NCBI RefSeq assembly: GCF_900107165.1
Contig: NZ_FNOY01000015.1
Coordinates: 1 to 55,358 of the forward strand
Length of the DNA: 55,358 bases
Origin: Nitrosomonas halophila
GTDB taxonomy: Bacteria > Pseudomonadota > Gammaproteobacteria > Burkholderiales > Nitrosomonadaceae
Direction: 5' to 3'
In this document: positions 18,759 to 27,216 of the stretch, in pieces
Layout: each line of letters starts with the position of its first letter
Position numbering within the stretch: the first letter of the stretch is position 1
The notes under the pieces: generated by a model
Told to the model about the DNA's origin: nothing
The model's input: the letters and a program-made list of their open reading frames with translations, nothing else
Database searches by the model: none
Program-made: the position numbers and the translations under genes

Positions 18759-21401
18759 TCAGAAATGATAGCTCCAGTTGGCGTTCAAGGTTCCCTTGCG
18801 CTCGAGTTGGAAGCCATTGAAATCATCGCTCAGCGGTTGCAACCATTCCACGGCAAACATATTCCCGGCAAACCTGCCGCTCGGCACCGATGCTGTGACA
18901 CCCAGACCAATGTCCCAAAACCGCCCGCCCTGGTTGCCGGGGTAGTCCATCGGCCCTATCCGGCTATTGAAGGTGTTGAAGTCGCCCCGGATTTTGCCTT
19001 GGCTGGTATAAATGCCCCGCACGGAAGCGGAAAGCCAGTCAAGCAAGTGGTACCCGCCCCAAGTGGATGCCTGAAAAATATCCCCCAGGCGGTAACCCGA
19101 ACTGTTCCGCTTCTCCATGCGCTTGGTGCCGATCAGCTGGCCGCCCCAATACCAGGGACCGGCATCTCCCTCGTAGGTCAGATTGGGAAGAAAATCCCAG
19201 GTCCCGCTCCCCAGCTGCATGTCAAAGTGAATCAAGCCGCCATCCTGCCGGGCCATACGCCTGAGCTTGAGTTTGACATCTCCGGAAGGCGCACTCACAC
19301 CGAGACCCATATGCACGTGATGACCAGGCAAATCCAGCAGCCTGACCAGTGACATCAGAATGGTATCGCTGACCCCGCCGGTAGTATGCGGCGTACCCGG
19401 ATGCTGATGGTCGCCCGGCGCGGGCGGGGGACGCCCTTCCAACTCGCGCAGCTCCATGTCCATGTCCATGAACTGCGGCATCAACATCACATTGAGCCAG
19501 TCGGTCGGCGCATACATGATATCGAGCATGTGCATCCGCATATTCATGCTGTCCGGCGCGTGGGTGCACAGTTTGCTGGGGCTGCAAGCCAGGTTGACGA
19601 TATCGGCGTCACCCACCTTGCTGGAACCGCGCAGCATGTTTCCCGCCTGCCAGGCATACATGAAGCGATAGCCAAAGTGGAATTCCCCAGCCTTCTCCAG
19701 CATATGCCCATACATGACGCCAGCCGGTCCATGGCGGCCATGATGCATGCGGTGATCGTGCCCGCCGTCATGGTGATCATGGTGTGCATGCGGGTGCTGG
19801 CTCCGGCGCAAATTGATGGCGTCCATGTCAATCTTGAGCGCAGCATTGGCCACGTAATAATCAAAATCAGCGAAGCTGCTGTTCCCGCCGCCGCCCAACT
19901 TCAAGGCGCTGGAACGGGTATAGTATTCGAAGCCCGCCTCCAGTTCGATCCCGCGGGCAAACTTCTTGTTGACGGTCACCCCGCCACTGAGAGCACCAAA
20001 ACTGGACAGGCGGTGATCACTCGAAAAATGCTTGGGCAGTTTCTTGGGATCATAGGTAATGACTTGGGGTTCGCCGTCATCATCGAATACCAATCGGGTA
20101 AAGGCCTGATTCGACACCAAATAAGGTTCAAAGAAATTTGCCGAACTCTGTGAGTAATAGCGAATTCGCGGGGTAATGGTCCAATCGCTGCCAAGTGGCT
20201 GCACCCAATCGCCTTCAAAGGTATTGCTGTAAATGCCCCAGTCGTCGAACGAGAATTTGTAGTTGAGATGCAATGCTGCATCGAGCGGACTCACGTACTG
20301 CACCAGCTTGCCGCTGAAAGCGAACTGATTGCGCAGCCCCGGCCGCTGCTCGAGCACGGTGCGCAGATTGCCCTGGATCAGGGCATTGGGATCGGGGCTG
20401 ATCCGCTCGGGATCGACAAAAATCACCGTCACGCCCTTGTAGGGATTCTCCATGAAGCCGCCGCTGCGGGTATAGCCAAAATTGAAATCGACCAGCGTGC
20501 TTTTACCGAGTATTTGCGTCAGGCCCAGATTGGAATTCCAGTCATGCCGGTCGCCCGCCAGAATCCGCAAATTGTCCCGGGACTTGATCCGGTCCGCATA
20601 AGCGAGATTGGTGATATAACCCAACGCATCATGATCGAGAATGGCTGACTGCCGGCTGCTGGCATACCCCGCTCCCCATTTCAGGCTGGTCAGTTTCTGG
20701 TTGAAATCGAAACGGCCGCTGGCATGGCCATAAGCCGATTTGAAGTCACGCTCCTCCGAAAAGCCGCCGCTCAGTCTCAGGGTCGCTTCATCCCACTCGT
20801 ATTCGAGTCCGAAATCCCCCTGATTGCGCGTCTCGGGCGAAGCAGTCGAAAGCACCAGCACAGTGCGGGGATCGATCAACTGGTTGCCTTCGGCATCAAA
20901 CCGGATGGGATTCAGATTCCGGTCAAGAGTGACCGCGCCGGTCACATGCGGCGAGGCGCCGGATACGACTTCCCCGGTGGGCAGTGTGCGGGTGAAGGGA
21001 ATATTGCCGGCAGTGGACGCCAGCGGAACGGAGCTGACCGGGGTTGCGCCCGACCAGGTATCCTGCGTATAGCCAAAGGTCAGCTTCAGGCGATCGGTGA
21101 CAAACAAAGTGCCGTTGCCATGCAAGGTATCGACCATGATCGGATCCAGATCGCTCCGGACCGAATACAAGTTGCGCTTGCCTTCCTGGTAACGGCTGTA
21201 CTGAAAATTGACACTGCCGCTGCTGGCGTCAGCGGCTTCCGCCGGGGCAATCAGCAAGCCCGGCAGCACCAATGCCGCAGCCGTCAGCGCCTGCAGGGCC
21301 AGCTGGCTGCCCGCAGCCGAGTTTGGAACATGGCAGGATGACGGGCTGGATGAGGGCACGCAATCCCCCTCGCGGGGGTGCGATGGAGAAGCAGAAGACA
21401 T
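18759..21401 (-). CDS. DUF3570-type outer-membrane beta-barrel protein
   Basis: A long (about 880-residue) predicted outer-membrane protein. It has an extended N-terminus, a secretion helix (about residues 36-57), many alternating amphipathic strands, and a terminal aromatic residue (SYHF) typical of barrels. The first half resembles DUF3570; the second half, after a His-rich stretch (HPHAHHDHHDGGHDHRMHHG, about residues 540-560), resembles a phenol-degradation/MetA-type barrel, so it may be a two-barrel fusion. The His cluster suggests metal binding. Neighbours are a DUF4266 lipoprotein upstream and apbE downstream, a recurring gene set. Confidence 0.8.
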   Translation of the reverse strand: MSSASPSHPREGDCVPSSSPSSCHVPNSAAGSQLALQALTAAALVLPGLLIAPAEAADASSGSVNFQYSRYQEGKRNLYSVRSDLDPIMVDTLHGNGTLFVTDRLKLTFGYTQDTWSGATPVSSVPLASTAGNIPFTRTLPTGEVVSGASPHVTGAVTLDRNLNPIRFDAEGNQLIDPRTVLVLSTASPETRNQGDFGLEYEWDEATLRLSGGFSEERDFKSAYGHASGRFDFNQKLTSLKWGAGYASSRQSAILDHDALGYITNLAYADRIKSRDNLRILAGDRHDWNSNLGLTQILGKSTLVDFNFGYTRSGGFMENPYKGVTVIFVDPERISPDPNALIQGNLRTVLEQRPGLRNQFAFSGKLVQYVSPLDAALHLNYKFSFDDWGIYSNTFEGDWVQPLGSDWTITPRIRYYSQSSANFFEPYLVSNQAFTRLVFDDDGEPQVITYDPKKLPKHFSSDHRLSSFGALSGGVTVNKKFARGIELEAGFEYYTRSSALKLGGGGNSSFADFDYYVANAALKIDMDAINLRRSQHPHAHHDHHDGGHDHRMHHGRHGPAGVMYGHMLEKAGEFHFGYRFMYAWQAGNMLRGSSKVGDADIVNLACSPSKLCTHAPDSMNMRMHMLDIMYAPTDWLNVMLMPQFMDMDMELRELEGRPPPAPGDHQHPGTPHTTGGVSDTILMSLVRLLDLPGHHVHMGLGVSAPSGDVKLKLRRMARQDGGLIHFDMQLGSGTWDFLPNLTYEGDAGPWYWGGQLIGTKRMEKRNSSGYRLGDIFQASTWGGYHLLDWLSASVRGIYTSQGKIRGDFNTFNSRIGPMDYPGNQGGRFWDIGLGVTASVPSGRFAGNMFAVEWLQPLSDDFNGFQLERKGTLNANWSYHF

Positions 21402-21436
21402 ACTCACGCTACTTCAGCATGTTGTCACGGCACCTA

Positions 21437-21658
21437 TCAATAACAACCGCACCCCCCGCCGCCACCGCCGGCGTTGGTGCTGGCACCCGCCTCACGGCTG
21501 CCATAATTGTGCATGCGTGTCCCAGTCTGCAGCGGATTGGGCTCCAATGCCATCTGCGGCTTGGCCAGCACACCGCGCTCCCAGGGCGCAACACTGGCGC
21601 AGCCAGACAGCATCACACCAGCACAACAGAGCAGTATCAGCAATCGGTCTTTACGCAT
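21437..21658 (-). CDS. DUF4266 lipoprotein with Gly/Cys-rich tail
   Basis: About 73 residues from ATG 21658. It has a lipoprotein signal (LLCCAGVMLSGC, lipid-modified Cys at about residue 20), the DUF4266 core PWERGVLAKPQMALEP, and a tail reading SREAGASTN followed by a glycine run and CGCY. The tail cysteines could bind a metal or form a bond, and the GAST segment loosely resembles ApbE target sites (Ser/Thr-Gly-Ala-Thr). Both ideas are inference. An alternative upstream start exists at 21706. It lies 35 bp before the DUF3570 gene. Confidence 0.85.
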   Translation of the reverse strand: MRKDRLLILLCCAGVMLSGCASVAPWERGVLAKPQMALEPNPLQTGTRMHNYGSREAGASTNAGGGGGGCGCY

Positions 21659-21817
21659 AATCGAGGTACCCGGATTACCCGGAGCAAAACAATTTTTGAT
21701 GTTCATCAACCATTTTCAAGAAGCCGGATCCACTCGCGTACCATGAAACTGCCAATGGATTATTCCGGGCCATGTATCCTGTTGGAAATCGCATGGAGGT
21801 ATAGATGGCATTTCAAA

Positions 21818-22384
21818 TCAGATCGTCTCTTCCAGCAACGCTTCGATCAACTCACGCATGGCCTCGGTTTCGCCGGGCCGGAATCCGCGGTGGATATGGC
21901 GGACGAACCCCCGCTTGTCGATGATATAGGTCGAAGGCATGGCGATCACGTTGAAATCCTCGGCACAGCTTTTATCCGGATCGAACATGATCGTGAATTG
22001 GGTCGGAAATTGTTCGAGAAACGCATCCGCCTCGGATTTTTTCTCATCCAGATTGACGCCGACCACTTGCAGGCCGCGTGCCTGGAAATCCTCGGTCAGT
22101 TGATTCATGAAAGGAAACGATTTGATGCAGGGCGGACACCAGGATGCCCAGAAATCGATATAGATCACCTGCCCTTTCATGCTCTCCCAGTCTTCAGCGG
22201 GCATACCATCCTGGTCAGTCAGCGCACAGAGCGGTGGCGGCGTATCGCCTTCAAAATGCGCGACAGCCGGCATGGCTGATAGGATAAAGGCTATCAACAA
22301 TAAACAACGGATCAATGGGCTACGCCTTGTTTGTAGTACGGATCGAATTTCCTTGAAACCAGAGTAAACAATAGAAATCTCCAT
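21818..22384 (-). CDS. TlpA-like periplasmic thiol-disulfide oxidoreductase
   Basis: A 188-residue exported thioredoxin-fold protein. A signal segment (about residues 22-42, ending AVA) precedes a mature chain starting HFEG, and the active site WASWCPPC lies near residues 77-84, with a cis-Pro in NVIAMPSTYII. It heads the TlpA/DUF4266/DUF3570/ApbE gene set and could reduce the cysteines of the DUF4266 protein. An AGGAG ribosome-binding site lies just upstream of ATG 22384. Confidence 0.88.
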   Translation of the reverse strand: MEISIVYSGFKEIRSVLQTRRSPLIRCLLLIAFILSAMPAVAHFEGDTPPPLCALTDQDGMPAEDWESMKGQVIYIDFWASWCPPCIKSFPFMNQLTEDFQARGLQVVGVNLDEKKSEADAFLEQFPTQFTIMFDPDKSCAEDFNVIAMPSTYIIDKRGFVRHIHRGFRPGETEAMRELIEALLEETI

Positions 22385-22495
22385 GCATTCTCCTGTTTTC
22401 CCAGCAATTACTACACCTGGATAATCTTAGCCTGAATATAGGAAAACCCAGTATGTCATCATTCAAATATCTTCCTGGCTAACTTCGGATTCTAT

Positions 22496-22951
22496 TCATT
22501 CATAAGTAGTTAATAGAATATCAGTACCGGTGTGATTATTATCCGCAGTCATACAATGGTACTCGACCGCAACATTTCTTGTGCCCGCCTTAGTTTTGTT
22601 GATAATCATAAAATAAAGACCACCGCCCCCTCTCAGGGCAATGGTTGGGCTAGGGCTATTATCACCCGGTATGGAATCGGTGGTACTAATCGCCTTACTT
22701 CCTTTGAAAAGGGCCAGGTTAACGAACATGCCTTCCACAGCGGGGCTCATGTCTCTTATATTCGCCACTAATTTGTCAGTCTGTCCATTATCATCGAAGC
22801 ATGTCACCATCGCTACGACCGTAAAGCTTGGCACGTTGCCAGCCGGATCGATCGGTCCGGCAATATCATGCGAAAAACCTGCCCCGGCCAATCCGATACC
22901 TGACAGAAAAGCTGAAACGCCCAACAATTTCTTTATAGCCACCTTATTCAT
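22496..22951 (-). CDS. Small secreted protein, mature N-terminus His
   Basis: A 151-residue protein with a signal peptide (about residues 1-27); predicted cleavage leaves HDIAGPIDPAG as the mature start. Two cysteines (VTCFDDN and EYHCMTADN) could form a disulfide. The mature part looks like a beta-sandwich. I do not know a named family, though similar proteins occur beside YcnI-like genes in methylotrophs as far as I recall. An AAGGAGATGG site precedes the start. A terminator lies between it and the upstream YcnI-like gene. Confidence 0.7.
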   Translation of the reverse strand: MNKVAIKKLLGVSAFLSGIGLAGAGFSHDIAGPIDPAGNVPSFTVVAMVTCFDDNGQTDKLVANIRDMSPAVEGMFVNLALFKGSKAISTTDSIPGDNSPSPTIALRGGGGLYFMIINKTKAGTRNVAVEYHCMTADNNHTGTDILLTTYE

Positions 22952-23074
22952 CGCACCATCTCCTTGAGTTCATTTTCGTCTCTCCCACCAGGGAAGTGCA
23001 GCTTGATTTTTGCCATCTTCCAATTAAACCTTGGCAGAACCTGTTTTAAATTATCCCAGATTCCCCATCGGCAT

Positions 23075-23120
23075 GCTCGTTTTAAAAAGCAATGTGCCAT
23101 CACCCACAAAGTGATGGCAC
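23075..23120 (-). terminator. Intrinsic terminator after the YcnI-like gene
   Basis: Perfect 10-bp stem (GTGCCATCAC at 23094-23103 and GTGATGGCAC at 23111-23120, 7-nt loop). On the minus strand it is followed by a T-rich ATTGCTTTTTAAAA tail. It lies 20 bp downstream of the gene ending at 23140. Confidence 0.75.
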
Positions 23121-23139
23121 CGAGCGACACATTCAGCCT

Positions 23140-23928
23140 TTATGGAATCGGCCAGACTTGTGTACCGTTAATCCGTACGGGCATATCTCTGTCCAGCTGT
23201 TGAGCCGAAGGATAAATCCGCGCGGTAATCCCTTCACCACAGTTCTCAGGCAATGGATTGGTTTCAAGATTACGGGTCACGATATAAGGTGCGGGAGAAT
23301 TCCAGGCAGGCCCATCGAACTGCGGATGACCGGCGTCTGGCGCAGACCAGAAATCGACATCCAGTCGATCTGTATCCTTGCCATTAATTTCATGGATGCT
23401 GGTCAGTTGACAAATATTGGCGATAGCGGGCGCCACGATCAATCTGTTCACGCAGGAAGTTGGTTCGATATTAATGGGATTGACCCGAACCGCCAATTTT
23501 GCCACCCAGTTATTGGGTGGAATCGACCCGCCTGCCTGCCACTCGGCGATTGGGTTGCCATTTGAATCCCTGACTATCTCGTGCATCGTGAATACATGCT
23601 TGCTCAGAACGGGGCTGAAAGTAACTACACCCAGCACAAAAGCCGAAGCAGGCTGATCCGAGCGGGTGAAAGCATCACTGCCGATCGCGGCATTGGGGAG
23701 CGGCGCGGTATCCACGAGTGCCGTCGAGACATCAGGAAAAACTGTCACATTGCCGATCACCGGTTGATCGGTACAGCCATGTGGAATGACGACATGATTA
23801 TCAACCCTGGTTCCTTCCTTGGTGGTATTGATGTCGAATCGCGTATGCGCCTGGGCATTCCCCCATGCAACCGTCACCAGTGCGGCAAGCAGTGGCAGTA
23901 CAAATATTTTTTCTTGATGTTTTGTCAT
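23140..23928 (-). CDS. Secreted YcnI/DUF1775-like protein, mature N-terminus His
   Basis: A 262-residue secreted protein. The signal peptide ends NAQA, so the mature chain starts HTRFDIN. The block VVIPHGCTDQPVIGNVTVFP resembles YcnI-type (DUF1775) copper-binding proteins, in which the N-terminal His is a metal ligand. Overall similarity is limited, so a divergent relative is likely. Four or more cysteines are present. The promoter (TTGAAA-N17-GATAAT) directly abuts a perfect 17-bp palindrome at 24049-24065, so it belongs to the proposed regulon. Confidence 0.65.
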   Translation of the reverse strand: MTKHQEKIFVLPLLAALVTVAWGNAQAHTRFDINTTKEGTRVDNHVVIPHGCTDQPVIGNVTVFPDVSTALVDTAPLPNAAIGSDAFTRSDQPASAFVLGVVTFSPVLSKHVFTMHEIVRDSNGNPIAEWQAGGSIPPNNWVAKLAVRVNPINIEPTSCVNRLIVAPAIANICQLTSIHEINGKDTDRLDVDFWSAPDAGHPQFDGPAWNSPAPYIVTRNLETNPLPENCGEGITARIYPSAQQLDRDMPVRINGTQVWPIP

Positions 23929-24019
23929 TATCAGAGTCCCTTTTTAAAATTCAACTGATGCCCAAATGAACAACCTGTTCCGGTTCGTCTTATTGCGTTT
24001 AAATAAAACCGACAGGCCG

Positions 24020-24065
24020 ATTATCAGGTGAACAATCTGCGTTTTCAATGCGACAAATTGTCGCA
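24020..24065 (-). promoter_or_regulatory. Palindromic operator 1 and promoter of the YcnI-like gene
   Basis: Perfect palindrome TGCGACAAATTGTCGCA at 24049-24065. On the minus strand it is followed with no gap by TTGAAA (24043-24048), a 17-bp spacer and GATAAT (24020-24025), pointing to the gene starting at 23928. The same palindrome occurs at 24177 and 27153. Confidence 0.7.
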
Positions 24066-24176
24066 CCCCCCGGGGCGCAAACTTTCCCCGGCCAAATATT
24101 TACACACAAGCAATTGATTGATAATGATTTTATTCAATACCACGCCAGCCATTTCCATCAACGGGTAATCCCCAGG

Positions 24177-24222
24177 TGCGACAATTTGTCGCATTTGCAA
24201 AGCCATTTCCGGCTTATACAAT
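24177..24222 (+). promoter_or_regulatory. Palindromic operator 2 and plus-strand promoter
   Basis: TGCGACAATTTGTCGCA at 24177-24193, then TTGCAA (24195-24200), a 16-bp spacer and TACAAT (24217-24222). The expected transcription start is about 4-7 bp before the MITE at 24233, so a transcript would run through the MITE into the gene at 24428. Confidence 0.6.
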
Positions 24223-24232
24223 GCTCCGGGTC

Positions 24233-24397
24233 TAGGAGGCTGTCCGAGAATAGCGATCGTAGCGAGGGCGAGGCTGGTTGAGCGGGATTTTTCGATCATT
24301 TGAGGCGAATAGTCGTTCTATTCAACGAAAAGGATCGGAAAATCCGGCCAGCCAGAATCGTACGCAGTAGATCAGCCTATTCTCGGACAGCCTCCTA
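24233..24397. repeat. MITE-like element, family 2, copy B
   Basis: About 165 bp, inverted relative to the copy at 14668-14832, with the same perfect ends (GGAGGCTGTCCGAGAATAG core) and flanking TA. It lies directly between the putative operator/promoter 2 and the start of the gene at 24428, so it may have altered that gene's leader. Confidence 0.85.
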
Positions 24398-24427
24398 ACC
24401 ATCGCCATCTTTTTCACAAGGAAATTC

Positions 24428-25981
24428 ATGAATCCTCCCCCATCTAGCCGCTACAGCTTTCTTTGGTTGTATTGCACCGTGTTTCTGACCGGCGCTGCCG
24501 TCATGGTCATAGAATTGCTGGGCACGCGCCTGATCGCGCCCTTCTATGGGGCGAGCCTGTATGTGTGGGCATCCCTCATTTCGGTGACCATGATTGCTTT
24601 GGCGATCGGTTATTTCGCCGGCGGACGTTGGGCGGATCGCGCGAAACACACAGGTTTGTCCCTGATCATCGCGCTGGCCGGTTTGCTCACTCTCCTCATC
24701 CCCGCAATGGTCGGCCCGGTTCTGCTGGCAACCGATTCACTGGGACTGCGTCTGGGCACATTCATCAGCACCTTGATTCTGTTTACCCCCAGCCTGATCA
24801 TGCTGGGCATGGTCAGCCCATTTGCTGTCAAGCTCGCCACTTCCAGCCTGGCGGGCGTGGGGGCAAGCACGGGCTCGATTTATGCCGTCAGCACGCTGGG
24901 CAGCGTTATCGGCACGCTGTTTCTGGGGTTCTATTTATTCCCCTTGGTCGGCTCACGTGAAATTTTTATCGGTCTTGGCCTGATTTTATTTCTGCTCGCC
25001 TTGCTGGTCGGGGTCATTGAGCGCAAACGCCTGCAATCCGCGGCGACAGCGCTGGCACCGGCTGTATTGCTGTCGTTCATCGGCATGGGGGTGTTACCCA
25101 AAGTATCCGATGCCAGCGTTGCGCAACACCGGCAGGCCTCGCTTGAAACCCGCTTCGCGCATGAAAGCCTGTATGGCTGGGTGCGGGTGGTTGACAACCC
25201 GGCAGCCAACATGCGGCTGCTGACCGCGGACGCCTCCACCATTGGCGCGGCCACGCTCAGCCACGGCCAGAATCTGCTGACCTATCAGAAAATTGTCGAA
25301 TTGATCCCGCGGCTCGTGCCCGGCATGACACGCGCGTTGCTGATCGGTCAGGGTGCAGGCCATATGGTGGCCAGTCTCAAACAATTTGGGATTGAAACGG
25401 ACACCATCGAGATCGACCCCGCCATTGCCCAGGCAGCCCACGAGTATTTTGATTTCGCTCCAACCGGAAAAACGATTATCGGCGATGCGCGCTACGAAAT
25501 CCGGCAATTACAGGACAGGTATGACCTGATCATTCTCGATGTCTTCACCGGCGGCACGGAACCGGTGCACCTGCTCACCCAGGAAACCTTGCAGCAACTG
25601 CGGGAACTGCTGACCGATCAGGGCGTGCTGGCACTCAATTTTGTCTCCTTCCTGGAAGAAGGCAGCAATGTCGCGCTGGCTTCGGTTGGCAAAACGCTGC
25701 AACAGGTCTTTCCCCATCAGCTCACCTTCATCTCCGAACCGGGCGACGATTTCAATGATTTCATTTTTATTGCTTCCAATCATGACCTGAGCATTTACGG
25801 CGGCACACTTTCCAGATCCCAGCAGGCCTGGCTTGAAACAAGATCACTCGATATCAACCTCGGCCAAGGCATCATTCTGACCGACAACTTCAATCCATTG
25901 GAACAATTGCAAACCCGCAAAGCCGAGTTTTACCGGCGGCTGATCGTTGACGCCGTTGGTATCGATCACTTCGTTCGTTGA
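24428..25981 (+). CDS. Membrane-fused spermidine synthase-like protein
   Basis: A 517-residue protein. The N-terminal half has six or seven hydrophobic helices (about residues 10-225), starting with a conserved GAAVMVIELLGTRLIAPFYG segment. The C-terminal half is a Rossmann-fold spermidine-synthase-like domain with LLIGQGAGHM and TDTIEIDPAIAQAA (about 300-330) and GDARYEIRQL. Such fusions are common in proteobacteria; the substrate is unknown and aminopropyl transfer is not proven. An AAGGAA site precedes the ATG. Operator 2 may govern it across the MITE. Confidence 0.85.
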   Translation: MNPPPSSRYSFLWLYCTVFLTGAAVMVIELLGTRLIAPFYGASLYVWASLISVTMIALAIGYFAGGRWADRAKHTGLSLIIALAGLLTLLIPAMVGPVLLATDSLGLRLGTFISTLILFTPSLIMLGMVSPFAVKLATSSLAGVGASTGSIYAVSTLGSVIGTLFLGFYLFPLVGSREIFIGLGLILFLLALLVGVIERKRLQSAATALAPAVLLSFIGMGVLPKVSDASVAQHRQASLETRFAHESLYGWVRVVDNPAANMRLLTADASTIGAATLSHGQNLLTYQKIVELIPRLVPGMTRALLIGQGAGHMVASLKQFGIETDTIEIDPAIAQAAHEYFDFAPTGKTIIGDARYEIRQLQDRYDLIILDVFTGGTEPVHLLTQETLQQLRELLTDQGVLALNFVSFLEEGSNVALASVGKTLQQVFPHQLTFISEPGDDFNDFIFIASNHDLSIYGGTLSRSQQAWLETRSLDINLGQGIILTDNFNPLEQLQTRKAEFYRRLIVDAVGIDHFVR

Positions 25982-26081
25982 TTGGGCCTGTCCCGAGCGC
26001 CGCTCGTCATGCCATAAACCGCGCTGCATGCCAGACAGATTCTGAATAGCGAACGTATATTGTTAGGGGCACTTGCGCACC

Positions 26082-26930
26082 CTATGCACTGCATCGCGAG
26101 CCGCTGGAACATGTCAATCGGCTTTTCCCCAAAGCAGTCTCACCACGCCTGCCATTAATCTGGCTGCGGCATTGATCCGCCCCTGAGCCGCTTCGGTGGA
26201 TTCCTGCTGCTGGCAGCATTACCGCACCGCTCACTTCACAGGCGAACCGGGCGTGTCCCACCCTTAAAACATTGATCACGCCGACCACATCGGCGTTTTC
26301 CACGAAGTCACATTCGATGCACAGGAATTGCGCCTGCCTCTGCCGGTTGGCAGCCGAAATGTGTCCGCAACACGGACACGTCCTACTTGTATACTGCGGC
26401 AGCACGGTGACAAGCCAACCTCCGTTCCACACCAGCTTGTATTCCAGTTGGTGGCAGAACTTGAACCAGCCTTGATCGAAGATGGATTTGTTCAGGCCAG
26501 ATTCTGCCCGGACGTTTCTGCCCGGTGCTTCGGTTGTACCTGCCGCTGCCTTGGACATGTTTCGCACCTGCGAGTCCTCGATACACACCATCGCGTGGTT
26601 TTGGCTGATCGTGGTCGTGGTCTTGTGCAGGTAGTCGCGGCGGGCATTGCCGATACGGGAGTGGATGCGCTGGACCTTGGCCTTTGCCTTCTTCCAGTTG
26701 CTGTTGAATTTCATTTTTCGGTTCATCGCTTGCTGCGCCTTGCACAGTACGGCTTCATGCTGCCTGAAGCTGTTGAGCGGCGCGTAGAAGGTGCCGTCGG
26801 AGAGCGTGGCAAAGCGCGCCAGGCCCATGTCGATGCCGACTGCACCGCCTTTCGGTAGCGGCTACTCGACCCCGCACCACGTCTGAATGCTGACAAACCA
26901 TTTGCCGCCGCTCATGCTGATCGTGAACAT
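26082..26930 (-). pseudogene. Truncated TnpB (IS200/IS605-type OrfB)
   Basis: C-terminal part of a TnpB RNA-guided nuclease. RuvC-I Asp is seen in GIDMGLARFATLSDG, RuvC-II Glu in VCIEDSQVRNMS, the zinc ribbon in CPCCGHISAANRQRQ/CIEC, and RuvC-III in ENADVVGVINVLR. The frame upstream of 26828 still reads TnpB-like sequence (SGGKWFVSIQT) but is broken by a TAG. The 5' third is missing where a TonB-receptor fragment begins. TnpB is normally ~400 residues, so this copy is dead. A flanking guide RNA relic could remain near 26000-26080 but cannot be defined here. Confidence 0.85.
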
Positions 26931-27090
26931 GAGTTACGACTGGGAAACAGCCGGCCGGATCAAACTATTGCTGTTTGGCAAGGCTTCCAACGTGACTCAG
27001 TCCGTCATCCGCCATTCCGCTTCCTTCCTGCGCAATTTTGCCCCGGAACCAGGTTTCAGTTTCGAGGCAGGATTGCGTGCGACTTTTTAA
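26929..27090 (+). pseudogene. 3' fragment of a TonB-dependent receptor gene
   Basis: 53 residues, MSYDWETAGRIKLLLFGK... to the terminal barrel residue F. They closely match the C-terminus of the receptor at 28110-30293 (about 80% identical by eye). A second, tandem receptor gene has evidently lost everything but its last strands, with the TnpB relic at the breakpoint. Confidence 0.85.
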
Positions 27091-27152
27091 TTCCGCTTTG
27101 ATCCGACGCGATTGAGTGATTGGGTTGCACGTCATCACAACACCGCTCTGAC

Positions 27153-27203
27153 TGCGACAATTTGTCGCATTGCTATTGGAAATTAACTTGGTTACTTTAC
27201 ACT
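27153..27203 (+). promoter_or_regulatory. Palindromic operator 3 and promoter of the TonB-receptor operon
   Basis: TGCGACAATTTGTCGCA at 27153-27169. Candidate promoter TTGGAA (27176-27181), 16-bp spacer, TACACT (27198-27203); a TTGCTA directly abutting the palindrome is an alternative -35. The first gene starts at 27217. Confidence 0.65.
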
Positions 27204-27216
27204 CTTTTTCGGAAAT

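Noticed and set aside
19386..20153. Long plus-strand frame (255 residues) inside the DUF3570 gene region
   Set aside because: It is the antisense shadow of the minus-strand barrel gene, with composition expected from that and no known fold.
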